Source: Asticcacaulis taihuensis (lineage in GTDB: Bacteria > Pseudomonadota > Alphaproteobacteria > Caulobacterales > Caulobacteraceae). Taken from it: 64,000 nt of DNA. The notes beneath the pieces were generated by a model. The model made no database searches. It saw only the letters and a program-made list of their open reading frames with translations, and was not told the DNA's origin. Position numbers and translations under genes: made by a program. Of the stretch, positions 9,310 to 18,690 are shown one piece after another (positions within the stretch are counted from its first letter, which is position 1; every line of letters begins with the position of its first letter). The stretch spans positions 806,001 to 870,000 of the forward strand of contig NZ_FMTS01000001.1 in assembly GCF_900100255.1 (NCBI RefSeq), written 5' to 3'.

Positions 9310-9924
9310 ATGAAACTCGACAAATCGACCATTATTGAAGCCGCGCTCTCCCTGCTCAATGAAGTGGGGATTGACGCTCTTTCCACACGTGCCCTGGCGC
9401 AGAAACTGGGCGTCCAGCAACCCGCGCTTTACTGGCATTTCAGGAACAAGCGCGCCTTGCTTGATGCGCTGAATGCTGACATACAGGCGCGTTTCGATAC
9501 TTGCGAGCCGTCTCCTAATGAGACCTGGCAGGCCTTTTTCCGTCGCAACTCCCTGATGTTCCGTCAGGCGCTTTTAAGTGTCCGCGATGGCGCGCGCCTT
9601 CACGCTGGCACGGAGGCCGAACCCGATCATGTGGCGCAAATTGACGCTATGCTGGCTTTCATGGAGAGGCAGGGCTTTACTGCCGCCGACGCCATGTCAT
9701 TAAGCATCGCCACCAGTCGTTATGTCGTCGGCTGTGTTTTAGAAGAACAGAGCGAACCGCCTTCACCCGAACAGATCGAAGCGCTGGATGCGCGAGCGCA
9801 GGCATTTCCTCATGTGGCAGCAGCCTTGGCCAGCTATCGTAACAACAGGCCTGAAACCCATTTCCTTATAGGCCTCGACCTGCTGATCGCCGGCTTCGAG
9901 GCAAAACATGTTCCGTCTTCGTGA
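9310..9924 (+). CDS. TetR-type repressor of the adjacent MFS pump
   Basis: A 204-aa repressor closely following the TetR prototype. The N-terminal DNA-binding part reads LDKSTIIEAALSLLNEVGID, then LSTRALAQKLGVQQPALYWHF and NKRALLDAL, near the pattern of Tn10 TetR. In the ligand domain the residues equivalent to TetR(B) Asn82, Phe86, His100 and Thr103 are kept (RRNSLMF and GARLHAGT). The residue equivalent to His64 appears to be Asp. The start at 9310 follows AAGGTG; an upstream TTG frame is less likely. It should repress itself and the pump through the two operators. Its stop directly abuts the end of the convergent permease gene. Confidence 0.93.
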   Translation: MKLDKSTIIEAALSLLNEVGIDALSTRALAQKLGVQQPALYWHFRNKRALLDALNADIQARFDTCEPSPNETWQAFFRRNSLMFRQALLSVRDGARLHAGTEAEPDHVAQIDAMLAFMERQGFTAADAMSLSIATSRYVVGCVLEEQSEPPSPEQIEALDARAQAFPHVAAALASYRNNRPETHFLIGLDLLIAGFEAKHVPSS

Positions 9925-11232
9925 TCAGCCAACTACTGGCCTCGCAAACACCTTCGCCAGGCCCCAGTAGCTGACGGCCGCGATGAAGAAGGCTGGCAGG
10001 GTGGCGCCGATCGTCGGCAGCAGGTTCAGGACATAATAATAGGTGGCGATACCGGCCGCCCAGGCAGCAAAGGCGCTGATATGCACGCCATAACTGAAAC
10101 CATAGGCGCCCCCGATTCGGCTGATGTCGGGAACCGCCACCTGACGCTTGTGGATCAGGAAGTGATCGACCAACAGCACGCCATAAAGCGGCGTGAAGAC
10201 CGAACCGATCATATAAAGGAAGCTCATGAATTCGGCCATCGGCACGAACAGCGCAATAAGCGTACACAGAACACCAAAGCCGATCACCAGATGGCGGATA
10301 CGGAAATGCAGCAGGCTGCCGAGAGATGTAGCCGCCGAGAAGATATCAGCGAAAACATTGTCGGTCTCGTCGATCAGGATCAGCAGCAGGGCCAGCCCAC
10401 CGCCGGTGGTCGCCAGGGCCGATAACAGCAACTGATCCGGATTGCCCGCAGCCACCAAGGCATAGGCGGCGCCAAGCGCGAAAAACCAGATATTGGCCAG
10501 CAGATAGCCGAGGGTCGAGCCCTTGAAGACCGCGCCAGGAGATTTGCCGAAACGCGCATAATCGGCGATCAGGGGCAGCCACGACAAAGGCATGGCGATC
10601 ACCAGATCGATGCCGCCGCCCAGAGACAATGAACCGTCTCCCTTGCGCGCAAAAGCAGCGGCGAGATTATGGTCAGCCAGCAAGGCATAGGTCATCCACG
10701 CCGCCCCTGCCAACAGCAGCCAGAGGCCCCAGTGGCGCAGGAAGCGGCGGACAAAGCTCAGCGGCCCCATCACCGCCAGACCGGTGGCGGCAACGCCGAA
10801 AACGAGTGTCCACAAAACCGGCAAGGTGAAATGGAGGGTGTTGGTGGACAGCGTATTGGCAGCGTCGCGCATGGCGATGATCTCGAATGCCCCCCAGCCG
10901 ACCAGTTGGATGACATTGAGGATCGCTGCCACTGATGCGCCGCGCACGCCCAGCGTCGGGCGAAGCGCGCCCATGGTGGAGAGACCAGTATCGGCCCCGA
11001 CAACGCCCGCCAGTCCCAGCAGCACCGCCCCGGCCACGCTGCCGATGACGATAGCCAGCAACCCTTCGCCCAGCGACAGCCCCGGTACGAGATAGGCGCC
11101 GGCCTGTAAAACCAGCAGACCGATCCCCAGCGAGAACCACAGCGAGAAGGCATCACGCAAGGTCAGGGTGCGCTTATTCTCAGGCACCGGCACGAGCGGA
11201 TCATAGGCGTCCTGGTCGGAGATTTCGGTCAT
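9925..11232 (-). CDS. NCS1-family nucleobase/pyrimidine permease
   Basis: A 435-aa membrane protein of the nucleobase:cation symporter-1 family (cytosine/purine permease-like), with about twelve hydrophobic helices. The N-terminal LTLRDAFSLWFSLGIGLLVLQAGAYLVPGLS and the LNVIQLVGWGAFEIIAMRDAA segment are typical of the family. It resembles the CytX branch, linked in many bacteria to uptake of the thiamine pyrimidine. A TPP-controlled thiC lies 3 kb away, but I see no TPP riboswitch in front of this gene, so thiamine precursor uptake is only a possibility. Cytosine or a related base is the other candidate. Confidence 0.85.
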   Translation of the reverse strand: MTEISDQDAYDPLVPVPENKRTLTLRDAFSLWFSLGIGLLVLQAGAYLVPGLSLGEGLLAIVIGSVAGAVLLGLAGVVGADTGLSTMGALRPTLGVRGASVAAILNVIQLVGWGAFEIIAMRDAANTLSTNTLHFTLPVLWTLVFGVAATGLAVMGPLSFVRRFLRHWGLWLLLAGAAWMTYALLADHNLAAAFARKGDGSLSLGGGIDLVIAMPLSWLPLIADYARFGKSPGAVFKGSTLGYLLANIWFFALGAAYALVAAGNPDQLLLSALATTGGGLALLLILIDETDNVFADIFSAATSLGSLLHFRIRHLVIGFGVLCTLIALFVPMAEFMSFLYMIGSVFTPLYGVLLVDHFLIHKRQVAVPDISRIGGAYGFSYGVHISAFAAWAAGIATYYYVLNLLPTIGATLPAFFIAAVSYWGLAKVFARPVVG

Positions 11233-11280
11233 GGGTAAGGGTCTGGAATCAGAGAAACCTCACCCATAACAGACTTGAGG

Positions 11281-11350
11281 AAGTAAGAAACCCCACCACC
11301 GCTCGCTGCGCTCACGGTCCCCCTCCCCGGCATAGCCGGGGAGGTAAAGA
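11281..11350. repeat. GC-rich palindromic intergenic element
   Basis: A perfect 10-bp stem (CCTCCCCGGC with its complement) encloses ATA at 11322-11344, preceded by GCTCGCTGCGCTCACGG. There is no T-tract on either strand, so it is not an ordinary terminator. The same style of CCTCCCC/GGGGAGG palindrome recurs near 58.2 and 62.1 kb. Confidence 0.55.
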
Positions 11351-11369
11351 TGCCTCGTCTTGTAAAACT

Positions 11370-12203
11370 CTAGTTATTCCCGCCGATCAGGTCACCCAGG
11401 CCGCCAAGCACCGAGCCCTCGCCGCGCGACGGACCGCCACCGCCGATCGCGGCGCCGATGCGTCCGGCCAGGCGCGCAAACGGCAGCGACTGCACCCACA
11501 CCTTGCCGGGGCCGGTCAGCCGGGCGAAAAACACGCCCTCCCCGCCGAACAGCATGGATTTCACGCCGCCCGCCTGAATCAGGTCGAAATCGACCGTATC
11601 GGTGAAGGCCGCCACGCAGCCCGTATCGACATGCAGTTCCTCGCCGGCCTTCAGTTCGCGCTCGATGACCATGCCGCCGAACTGGACGAACACCCAGCCA
11701 TCGCCTTCGAGCTTCTGCATGATGAAGCCCTCACCGCCGAACAGGCCGGTCATGACCCGTTTCTGGAAGGCGATACCAAGCGACACGCCCTTGGCGGCGC
11801 ACAAGAAGGCGTCCTTCTGGCAGATCAGGCGCCCGCCGACATCCGAAAGCTTGATCGGCACTATGGCGCCCGGTACCGGCGCCGAGAAAGCGACCCGCGC
11901 CTTATCGCGGCCGTTATGGGTGAATACCGTGGTGAACAGGCTCTCGCCGGTGATCAGGCGTTTGCCGGCGCCCAGCAGCGCGCCCATGAAGCCCCCGCCC
12001 TGCGCGCCAGATCCATCGCCAAACACGGTGGTCATACCGACACTGGCATCTTTCCAGACCATGGCGCCGGCTTCGGCAATCGCGCTCTCCCCCGGATCGA
12101 GTTCGATCTCTACGAATTGCAGTTCCTGGCCCTTGATCTCGAAATCGATATCATCGGCGATACCGGACTGGCGGTGATGGGTAACGGGAACGGACGGCAG
12201 CAT
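11370..12203 (-). CDS. TIGR00266 / AIM24 family protein
   Basis: A 277-aa soluble protein of the widespread TIGR00266 (AIM24-like) family, whose fold is a double-stranded beta-helix. Typical pieces are FVEIELDPGESAIAEAGAMVWKD, a glycine-rich segment (GSGAQGGGFMGALLGAGKR), GGEGFIMQKLEGDGWVF and GGEGVFFARLTGPGKVWVQSLPF near the C-terminus. There is no signal peptide. GAGAGG lies 5 nt before the ATG. Its biochemical role is not established in bacteria. It is divergent from the lipoprotein gene at 12419 across a 215-nt gap in which I see only a small CCGGT-GAA-ACCGG hairpin at 12391-12403. Confidence 0.85.
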   Translation of the reverse strand: MLPSVPVTHHRQSGIADDIDFEIKGQELQFVEIELDPGESAIAEAGAMVWKDASVGMTTVFGDGSGAQGGGFMGALLGAGKRLITGESLFTTVFTHNGRDKARVAFSAPVPGAIVPIKLSDVGGRLICQKDAFLCAAKGVSLGIAFQKRVMTGLFGGEGFIMQKLEGDGWVFVQFGGMVIERELKAGEELHVDTGCVAAFTDTVDFDLIQAGGVKSMLFGGEGVFFARLTGPGKVWVQSLPFARLAGRIGAAIGGGGPSRGEGSVLGGLGDLIGGNN

Positions 12204-12418
12204 GAAGACCTCTCAGGTGACAGTTCCCGAAGATGTAGCGATGTCGGCGCCAATGTGAAGGGACTTTGCAAAAGGAAGTGAACAGGCAACGATACTTCGT
12301 TGTAAACCTTGCCGAAACGCCGCCCTTGCAGTAGGTTTCCCGAAGCGTTCAGAAACACACGCCTTTCGAGACATCTACGTCATTGTCGGACCGGTGAAAC
12401 CGGGTGGCCGGGGAAGCT

Positions 12419-14137
12419 ATGCCCATGATTTCGAGTTCCAGATTACCTCTGGTCCTGCTTATATTGTCGTTGGTATGTGCCTCCCTTTCGGCCTGCGGAA
12501 ACACCCGCAGCCCGCCGGCGGACGTGGCCAAAAATCCTGCCTCCGCAATGGCCTTCGCCCGGGGCGCTCTCGGAAAAATGCCGGATGCGGCCCGCCAGGC
12601 GTTCAAGGACAAGCTCAAGGCGGAAAACGAACGGCTGAACGCCGAACTGAAGACCATCCTGACATCCGGCGAATCTGGACAGCTTGGCCGACTGGCGGTT
12701 TTCGCCCAGGCCCGCAAGGCCAATCTCCAGGAACTGAAGCGCCGGATATCCATAGAGAACGGCCTGCTCGCGCAGATCGACCCGGAACACGTCAATTACA
12801 GCGGGACCGACCCAAACAGCGCCCTTATCCACGCCCAGGAAATAACCACCCACCGCACCGTAATCGCCCAAGCGGTATTGATGGCGGGCGTAGAGCAACG
12901 CTTCCTGCGCCGCGTCCTGTCGGTCAGTCCGGTGCTTCAGGAGGCCAGCCAGCGCCAGGACGACGCGCAAGGATCGATGGCCGCCCCTTCGGCAAATGTC
13001 GGCACCATCCCCTACTATATCGATGAGATGAAGAAGGAGCCCTGCCTCTTCATCTCGCCCGATGCCACTTCGCCCGCGCCCGTATCTGTACGCGGTATCG
13101 AGTTGGGCATGAACCGTCGCAAGGTGATTGATACCCTGTGCGCCTCCGAAAATGGCGAGGTCCGCATCCAGGCCCAGGCGGTCGGCCAGACCTACAGCCC
13201 CGGCAGCGTGGAAATCGGCGCCCGCCTGCTGGCCTGGGAAGCTTATCGGAAAGGCGCTGCTTACAGCCCGGACTATCAAGGCGTCAATGCCTGGCTGGCC
13301 AATCCGGAAAACAGCGCCGAAATCCGCTCACTGGTGCATCCCTACCTGAAAACCACCCGCTTCTGCCTGCATTGCACCGGCATCGGCCGTGAGGACGCAA
13401 ATTTTCTCAGCGTCGAATATGCACCCGAAGGTACGGTCGTGGCAGTCATCCGTTCGCAGCGCTACACCGACTCCACCTCTCAGGATGCCAGCGGCCGCCC
13501 CTTGCTTGTGGATCATCCCCATCCGCAACCGATGAATGCTGTTCTCGATCCTCTCCGCAATCAGTTCGGCACACCGTCCTTCGTTTTCCGTAATATGGTG
13601 GCGTGGGTCTACCCTGACGGACAAACGCCGCTGCAACCGGAAGCCTGGTCTATTCAAGCCTCACCGGATGGCCTCTCGACCGGGATCAGATTTAATGACG
13701 CCAATTTCACCGTACCTTCTCCCCTGAATGCCGGCACTCCGGCCTTCATGACGCTTTACCGGGCCCTGTCGGCACAATCGACGCCAGCCACCTACTGCGT
13801 GTCCAAATACGCCTATGACGGACTGGACGGCAACTGGCCGCTGAAGGCGATCTACGCCGATCGCTACGGTGCGCGCGCCTATGACCCTTCCGTCGCTGCG
13901 CCCGGCGAAACCGACCGGTGCGGCGTGATTGTCTATGCCGTGATGGATTTGACGGCCGACGACGATCACGACGTCTATATAACTGACTCCACACCGGTTT
14001 ACGGGCTGACAGTTTCGATCATCAATACCGTCCGCCTGGCCGACGTACACAAACGCGAGGCCCAGACGGTCATCGACCGGATGAAGGCTCTGGCCGCCAC
14101 ATCGCAATCCGCGAAGCCCGTCGACCTGCGTCACTGA
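12419..14137 (+). CDS. Large lipoprotein of unknown function
   Basis: A 572-aa exported protein starting MPMISSSR with a lipobox (ASLSAC) near residue 29, so it should be anchored in the envelope. The start at 12419 follows GGGGA by 4-5 nt; GTG 12404 and ATG 12425 are alternatives. Residues about 35-110 are charged and likely helical or coiled-coil (RQAFKDKLKAENERLNAELK). The middle holds GIELGMNRRKVIDTLC, a motif style seen in secreted alphaproteobacterial proteins. Further on come paired cysteines in CLHCTG. I do not recognise a named family. It stands alone between the AIM24 gene and the thiC leader. Confidence 0.8.
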   Translation: MPMISSSRLPLVLLILSLVCASLSACGNTRSPPADVAKNPASAMAFARGALGKMPDAARQAFKDKLKAENERLNAELKTILTSGESGQLGRLAVFAQARKANLQELKRRISIENGLLAQIDPEHVNYSGTDPNSALIHAQEITTHRTVIAQAVLMAGVEQRFLRRVLSVSPVLQEASQRQDDAQGSMAAPSANVGTIPYYIDEMKKEPCLFISPDATSPAPVSVRGIELGMNRRKVIDTLCASENGEVRIQAQAVGQTYSPGSVEIGARLLAWEAYRKGAAYSPDYQGVNAWLANPENSAEIRSLVHPYLKTTRFCLHCTGIGREDANFLSVEYAPEGTVVAVIRSQRYTDSTSQDASGRPLLVDHPHPQPMNAVLDPLRNQFGTPSFVFRNMVAWVYPDGQTPLQPEAWSIQASPDGLSTGIRFNDANFTVPSPLNAGTPAFMTLYRALSAQSTPATYCVSKYAYDGLDGNWPLKAIYADRYGARAYDPSVAAPGETDRCGVIVYAVMDLTADDDHDVYITDSTPVYGLTVSIINTVRLADVHKREAQTVIDRMKALAATSQSAKPVDLRH

Positions 14138-14185
14138 ACTTCCGGCTTGACCCCTGCGCCATTCCGCCTATGCTCACCCGCAGTT

Positions 14186-14280
14186 CACCGGGGTGTCCGC
14201 GCGTAAAGGCGGGCTGAGACGAAGGTCAAGTCCTTCAAACCCGCCGAACCTGATCCGGGTCATGCCGGCGAAGGGAGTTG
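14186..14280 (+). promoter_or_regulatory. TPP riboswitch (THI element) of thiC
   Basis: The conserved parts of a thiamine pyrophosphate riboswitch are present in order: ACCGGGGTG, GGCTGAGA (14212-14219), then CCGAACCTGATCCGGGTCAT and GCCGGCGAAGGGAG. It lies 80 nt upstream of thiC on the same strand, so TPP should lower thiC expression. Confidence 0.97.
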
Positions 14281-14334
14281 GATACGCTTAATCGCCCGCC
14301 AGGGGCAACCGAGCGCCCGCAATCTGCGCGCATG

Positions 14335-16196
<1,862 letters not shown>

Positions 16197-16231
16197 CAGG
16201 CGCACAACTATAACTGGCTTAAGTGATGGGG

Positions 16232-16259
16232 TGTGGGGTCCGTGACCCCACATCTTTTC
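16232..16259 (+). terminator. Rho-independent terminator of thiC
   Basis: TGTGGGGTC pairs perfectly with GACCCCACA around a CGT loop and is followed by TCTTTTCTT. It lies 35 nt after the thiC stop. Confidence 0.85.
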
Positions 16260-16275
16260 TTCCCGGAAATTGCAT

Positions 16276-16319
16276 AGTTGCGATCGCAACTTGTAATTTC
16301 GCCTGACAGCGTCTATATA
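16276..16319 (+). promoter_or_regulatory. Putative promoter with a 16-bp palindromic operator
   Basis: AGTTGCGATCGCAACT (16276-16291) is a perfect palindrome. Directly after it, TTGTAA (16291-16296) and TATATA (16314-16319) are spaced by 17 bp, as in a sigma-70-type promoter. Transcription would start near 16326 and give a leader of about 190 nt before the 46-aa gene. The palindrome overlaps the edge of the -35 element, as an operator might. The binding protein is unknown. Confidence 0.5.
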
Positions 16320-16325
16320 GCCTCC

Positions 16326-16515
16326 ATCAACGCCGATATCTCCGGCGGCGCTTAAGGCTTTACGCCCTCGCGCCCGAATGCGTTTTTCTCGCATTATCCC
16401 CGTCAATCACCGCGCATTTATAAGCGGTGCATCCGGCTATTGAATTTCCAATTGCCCTAACAAGAACTGACCGCCGGAAACGTCCTATGGATAAAACCGC
16501 CGGCGAAGGATTATT
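16326..16515 (+). other. Structured leader upstream of the 46-aa gene
   Basis: No convincing gene fills this stretch, but it holds several short perfect hairpins on the plus strand: CGCCG/CGGCG (16331-16347), AATGCG/CGCATT with a T-rich loop (16377-16395) and CACCGC/GCGGTG (16408-16429). CCGCCGG also occurs twice as a direct repeat before the start codon. It may be a regulatory leader or a small RNA; it matches no riboswitch class I know. Confidence 0.4.
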
Positions 16516-16656
16516 ATGTATACCCAAACCAAAACCCAGACTACGCATATGCGCCCCGACCTGCGTCTCGTGGCCCGCAAGGCAAACCCTGTCGCCCTGC
16601 CCGTCGGTTTCAGCCGCCGCGAATTGCAGCGCCTTGTCGCCGACATGATAGACTAG
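16516..16656 (+). CDS. 46-aa conserved-looking small protein
   Basis: This short frame encodes 46 residues starting MYTQTKTQTTHMRPDLR and ending RRELQRLVADMID. It has GAAGGA 5 nt before the ATG, and most codons end in C or G like those of neighbouring genes, which argues for a real gene. The product is basic in the middle and lacks a membrane segment, so it is probably a small cytosolic protein. I do not recognise the family. It is transcribed behind a promoter and structured leader and faces the minus-strand genes that follow. Confidence 0.65.
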   Translation: MYTQTKTQTTHMRPDLRLVARKANPVALPVGFSRRELQRLVADMID

Positions 16657-16662
16657 GAACCG

Positions 16663-16875
16663 TCACGCGCGGCGACGACCGTGACTGCGCGGATGCAGGA
16701 TCATCACTATGCGCGGCGCGTCTGGATTATGCGCCAGCGGGCTGCCGCACTCCGCATAAAGCCACTCACCCACGGCAAAAATAAGCGGTTTCAGTCGCTT
16801 GCGGATTACCAGGTGCGGGCGCAGATCGCCCTCAAGCTCCACCCAGCAGCAATCAACCAATCTATCAAGCCTCAT
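16663..16875 (-). CDS. Possible 70-aa protein downstream of the cupin gene
   Basis: An open frame of 70 codons begins with ATG 51 nt after the JmjC/cupin gene on the same strand. The product (MRLDRLVDCCWVELEGDL at the start and HPRSHGRRRA at the end) has a plausible amino-acid mix and codon use. There is no clear ribosome binding site and I recognise no family. It could equally be chance, since only 6 nt separate its end from the end of the convergent 46-aa gene. Confidence 0.3.
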   Translation of the reverse strand: MRLDRLVDCCWVELEGDLRPHLVIRKRLKPLIFAVGEWLYAECGSPLAHNPDAPRIVMILHPRSHGRRRA

Positions 16876-16926
16876 AAGTTCGAGGTTTGTTCTGATCCGC
16901 GCTATGCCGTCAATTCACAAATATGT

Positions 16927-17940
16927 TTAAGACGCCACCGCGCGTTTGAACGCAACCTGATAGGCGCGCATTTGATCGGCGGACATATTGTGACTGAACA
17001 CGCCATGCGCCGACCTCGGCAAATGCGCCATGGGATCGCCATGCGTTTCAAACACATAGTGGTTCACCAGGGCCTGCCACGCGCGTTTTTCTGGTGGCGG
17101 CAGATGGTTATAGCTTAGCGCCGCCATAAACAGGGCTGTAAAAGGTGGCGCGACATCGACCCGCCCCTCATTCCACCAGTAATTAACAAGCATATTCAGT
17201 GGCCCGGTGGTCTGAACATGATGCCACCACATGGCCGGAATATACAGGGCGTCTCCCGGTTCCAGTTTCGCCTGAACAGCGGCTTCCAGAGCCAGACGAA
17301 ACCGGGGAAAACGTTCAAAATCCGGATCATCCAGTTCCACCATACTGATGGGTACGCCGGCAGGCGTTGCCTCTATCGGCCCCGGATACAGGTTGCCTAT
17401 CTGATCAGGCGCAAAAAGGGTGAAGGTTTTTTCGCCAGATACATGACAGGCAATGTTGCTGAATGTATCGAAATGTGTCTGTGTGCGCAGAGTATTGGCC
17501 AACCATACTTTTGGACGCACCTTATGATCCAGCAGAGGCATGTCCAGATTCTTGGCCATATCCGGAAATACCGAATCCACATTGTGCGCCTGAATATAAA
17601 CGGAATCACGAACGTCGCCGGCCTTGCCTGCAAGACACCAATCCACCATCCGGCTAAGGTTCTGCCTGTGCTGAGTAAAATTAAAACCTGACAGGTCTTC
17701 ATTATAGAAATAGCGGCCTGAAAATTCCTTCTGCAGCAAAGCGATATTTACCGGTTCACCAGCGTCATTCTGTTTGAGATAGCGGCCTAGTACTTCCGGG
17801 GATTCTTTTGCCAGACGCACGCATTCCCAATCAGCCACCAGCCCTTTCAGGACCACGGGCGCATCCAATGGCTTTATTTCATTTTCAAAAATAGCGCGAT
17901 CAACATTGTGAGCCACAATCGCGGGTTTAAAATTGTGCAT
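16927..17940 (-). CDS. Cupin-like / JmjC-domain oxygenase
   Basis: A 337-aa protein of the cupin_8 (JmjC-like) family of Fe(II)/2-oxoglutarate-dependent oxygenases, which hydroxylate proteins or small molecules. The facial triad is visible: HFD in LRTQTHFDTFSNIACHVSGEKTFTLFAP, and the distal His in MWWHHVQTTGPLNMLVNYWWNEG. The N-terminal APVVLKGLVADWECV is typical of the family. There is no signal peptide. In related bacteria such genes often lie beside TonB receptors and tryptophan-halogenase-like genes; here it stands alone. The substrate is unknown. A 171-nt AT-rich region separates it from the divergent phasin-like gene. Confidence 0.85.
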   Translation of the reverse strand: MHNFKPAIVAHNVDRAIFENEIKPLDAPVVLKGLVADWECVRLAKESPEVLGRYLKQNDAGEPVNIALLQKEFSGRYFYNEDLSGFNFTQHRQNLSRMVDWCLAGKAGDVRDSVYIQAHNVDSVFPDMAKNLDMPLLDHKVRPKVWLANTLRTQTHFDTFSNIACHVSGEKTFTLFAPDQIGNLYPGPIEATPAGVPISMVELDDPDFERFPRFRLALEAAVQAKLEPGDALYIPAMWWHHVQTTGPLNMLVNYWWNEGRVDVAPPFTALFMAALSYNHLPPPEKRAWQALVNHYVFETHGDPMAHLPRSAHGVFSHNMSADQMRAYQVAFKRAVAS

Positions 17941-18111
17941 GGATGAACCGGGTATCTCTCAACATATTTCTTTGTTGAACCCGTTAAAATTGCAAATCCG
18001 TCGCATGTTTGCGGTATTTTATTATATTTAATAATAACTGCGTTACTTATAAAACCGGCATTGCTGGCTTAACATATGGCTTTCTTATGCCGTAACAGGC
18101 TTCCTGATGGC

Positions 18112-18594
18112 ATGACACGCAAATCCTCCTACCTGAACCCATTTGCCTTGTGGACCGACCTGGCCATGCAGACCACCGGCATGATGCTGGCCTCGGCCGA
18201 GGTCATCAGCCACCGCACCACACGCATGGCGAATGCCTCCCTTCCGCCCAGCGCCAGGGATGCCGCCGAATTTACCCTGATGGGTCAGGAGAAGGTGGAG
18301 GCCGCTACCGAATCCATGCAGGCGGCGGCGATGTCGATGATGGCCTTTAGCCCGTTCGCAGCTATGAAGATGTTCAACGAGATGGCCGCGATCCAGACCA
18401 GCCTCTTCCACCTCGCCACCAGTTCCAGCCTGCCCGCAGCGATATCGCGCCACCAGACACTTGGCCGCTCGATGCGCAAAGCGGCCAATAGCGCCCTGAG
18501 CCTGTCGGACCAGACCGCCAATGCCGCGCTCGATACGCTCAGGCCCATCCATTCGCGCGCCACGGCCAACGCCAAACGACTGGGTAAGCGCTAA
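18112..18594 (+). CDS. Phasin-like protein
   Basis: A 160-aa, Ala/Met/Ser-rich, helical protein that resembles phasins, which coat polyhydroxyalkanoate granules. It starts MTRKSSYLNPFALWTDLAMQTTGMMLASAEVI and continues with amphipathic helices such as EKVEAATESMQAAAMSMMAF and a basic tail (ATANAKRLGKR). The start is uncertain: ATG 18076 gives 12 more residues and neither has a good ribosome binding site. Upstream, TTATTAT-ATTTA-ATAATAA (18019-18037) forms an AT-rich inverted repeat in the likely promoter. No PHA synthase lies nearby, so the role is inferred from composition only. Confidence 0.6.
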   Translation: MTRKSSYLNPFALWTDLAMQTTGMMLASAEVISHRTTRMANASLPPSARDAAEFTLMGQEKVEAATESMQAAAMSMMAFSPFAAMKMFNEMAAIQTSLFHLATSSSLPAAISRHQTLGRSMRKAANSALSLSDQTANAALDTLRPIHSRATANAKRLGKR

Positions 18595-18690
18595 TAAGCC
18601 GCGTGTTGCGATTGGAAGCCGGAAGTGATGACGCAAGGTCAGAGAACCTTGCTATGCTGGCCACAATCACAACAAATGCCACGGCCCGAT

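Noticed and set aside
11233-11369. Possible TPP riboswitch before the NCS1 permease, given the thiC leader nearby
   Set aside because: The conserved CTGAGA and ACCTGATC segments are absent from the minus strand here.
16427-16648. 73-codon plus-strand frame overlapping the 46-aa gene in another frame
   Set aside because: It has no ribosome binding site and poor codon use, while the overlapping 46-aa frame has both.
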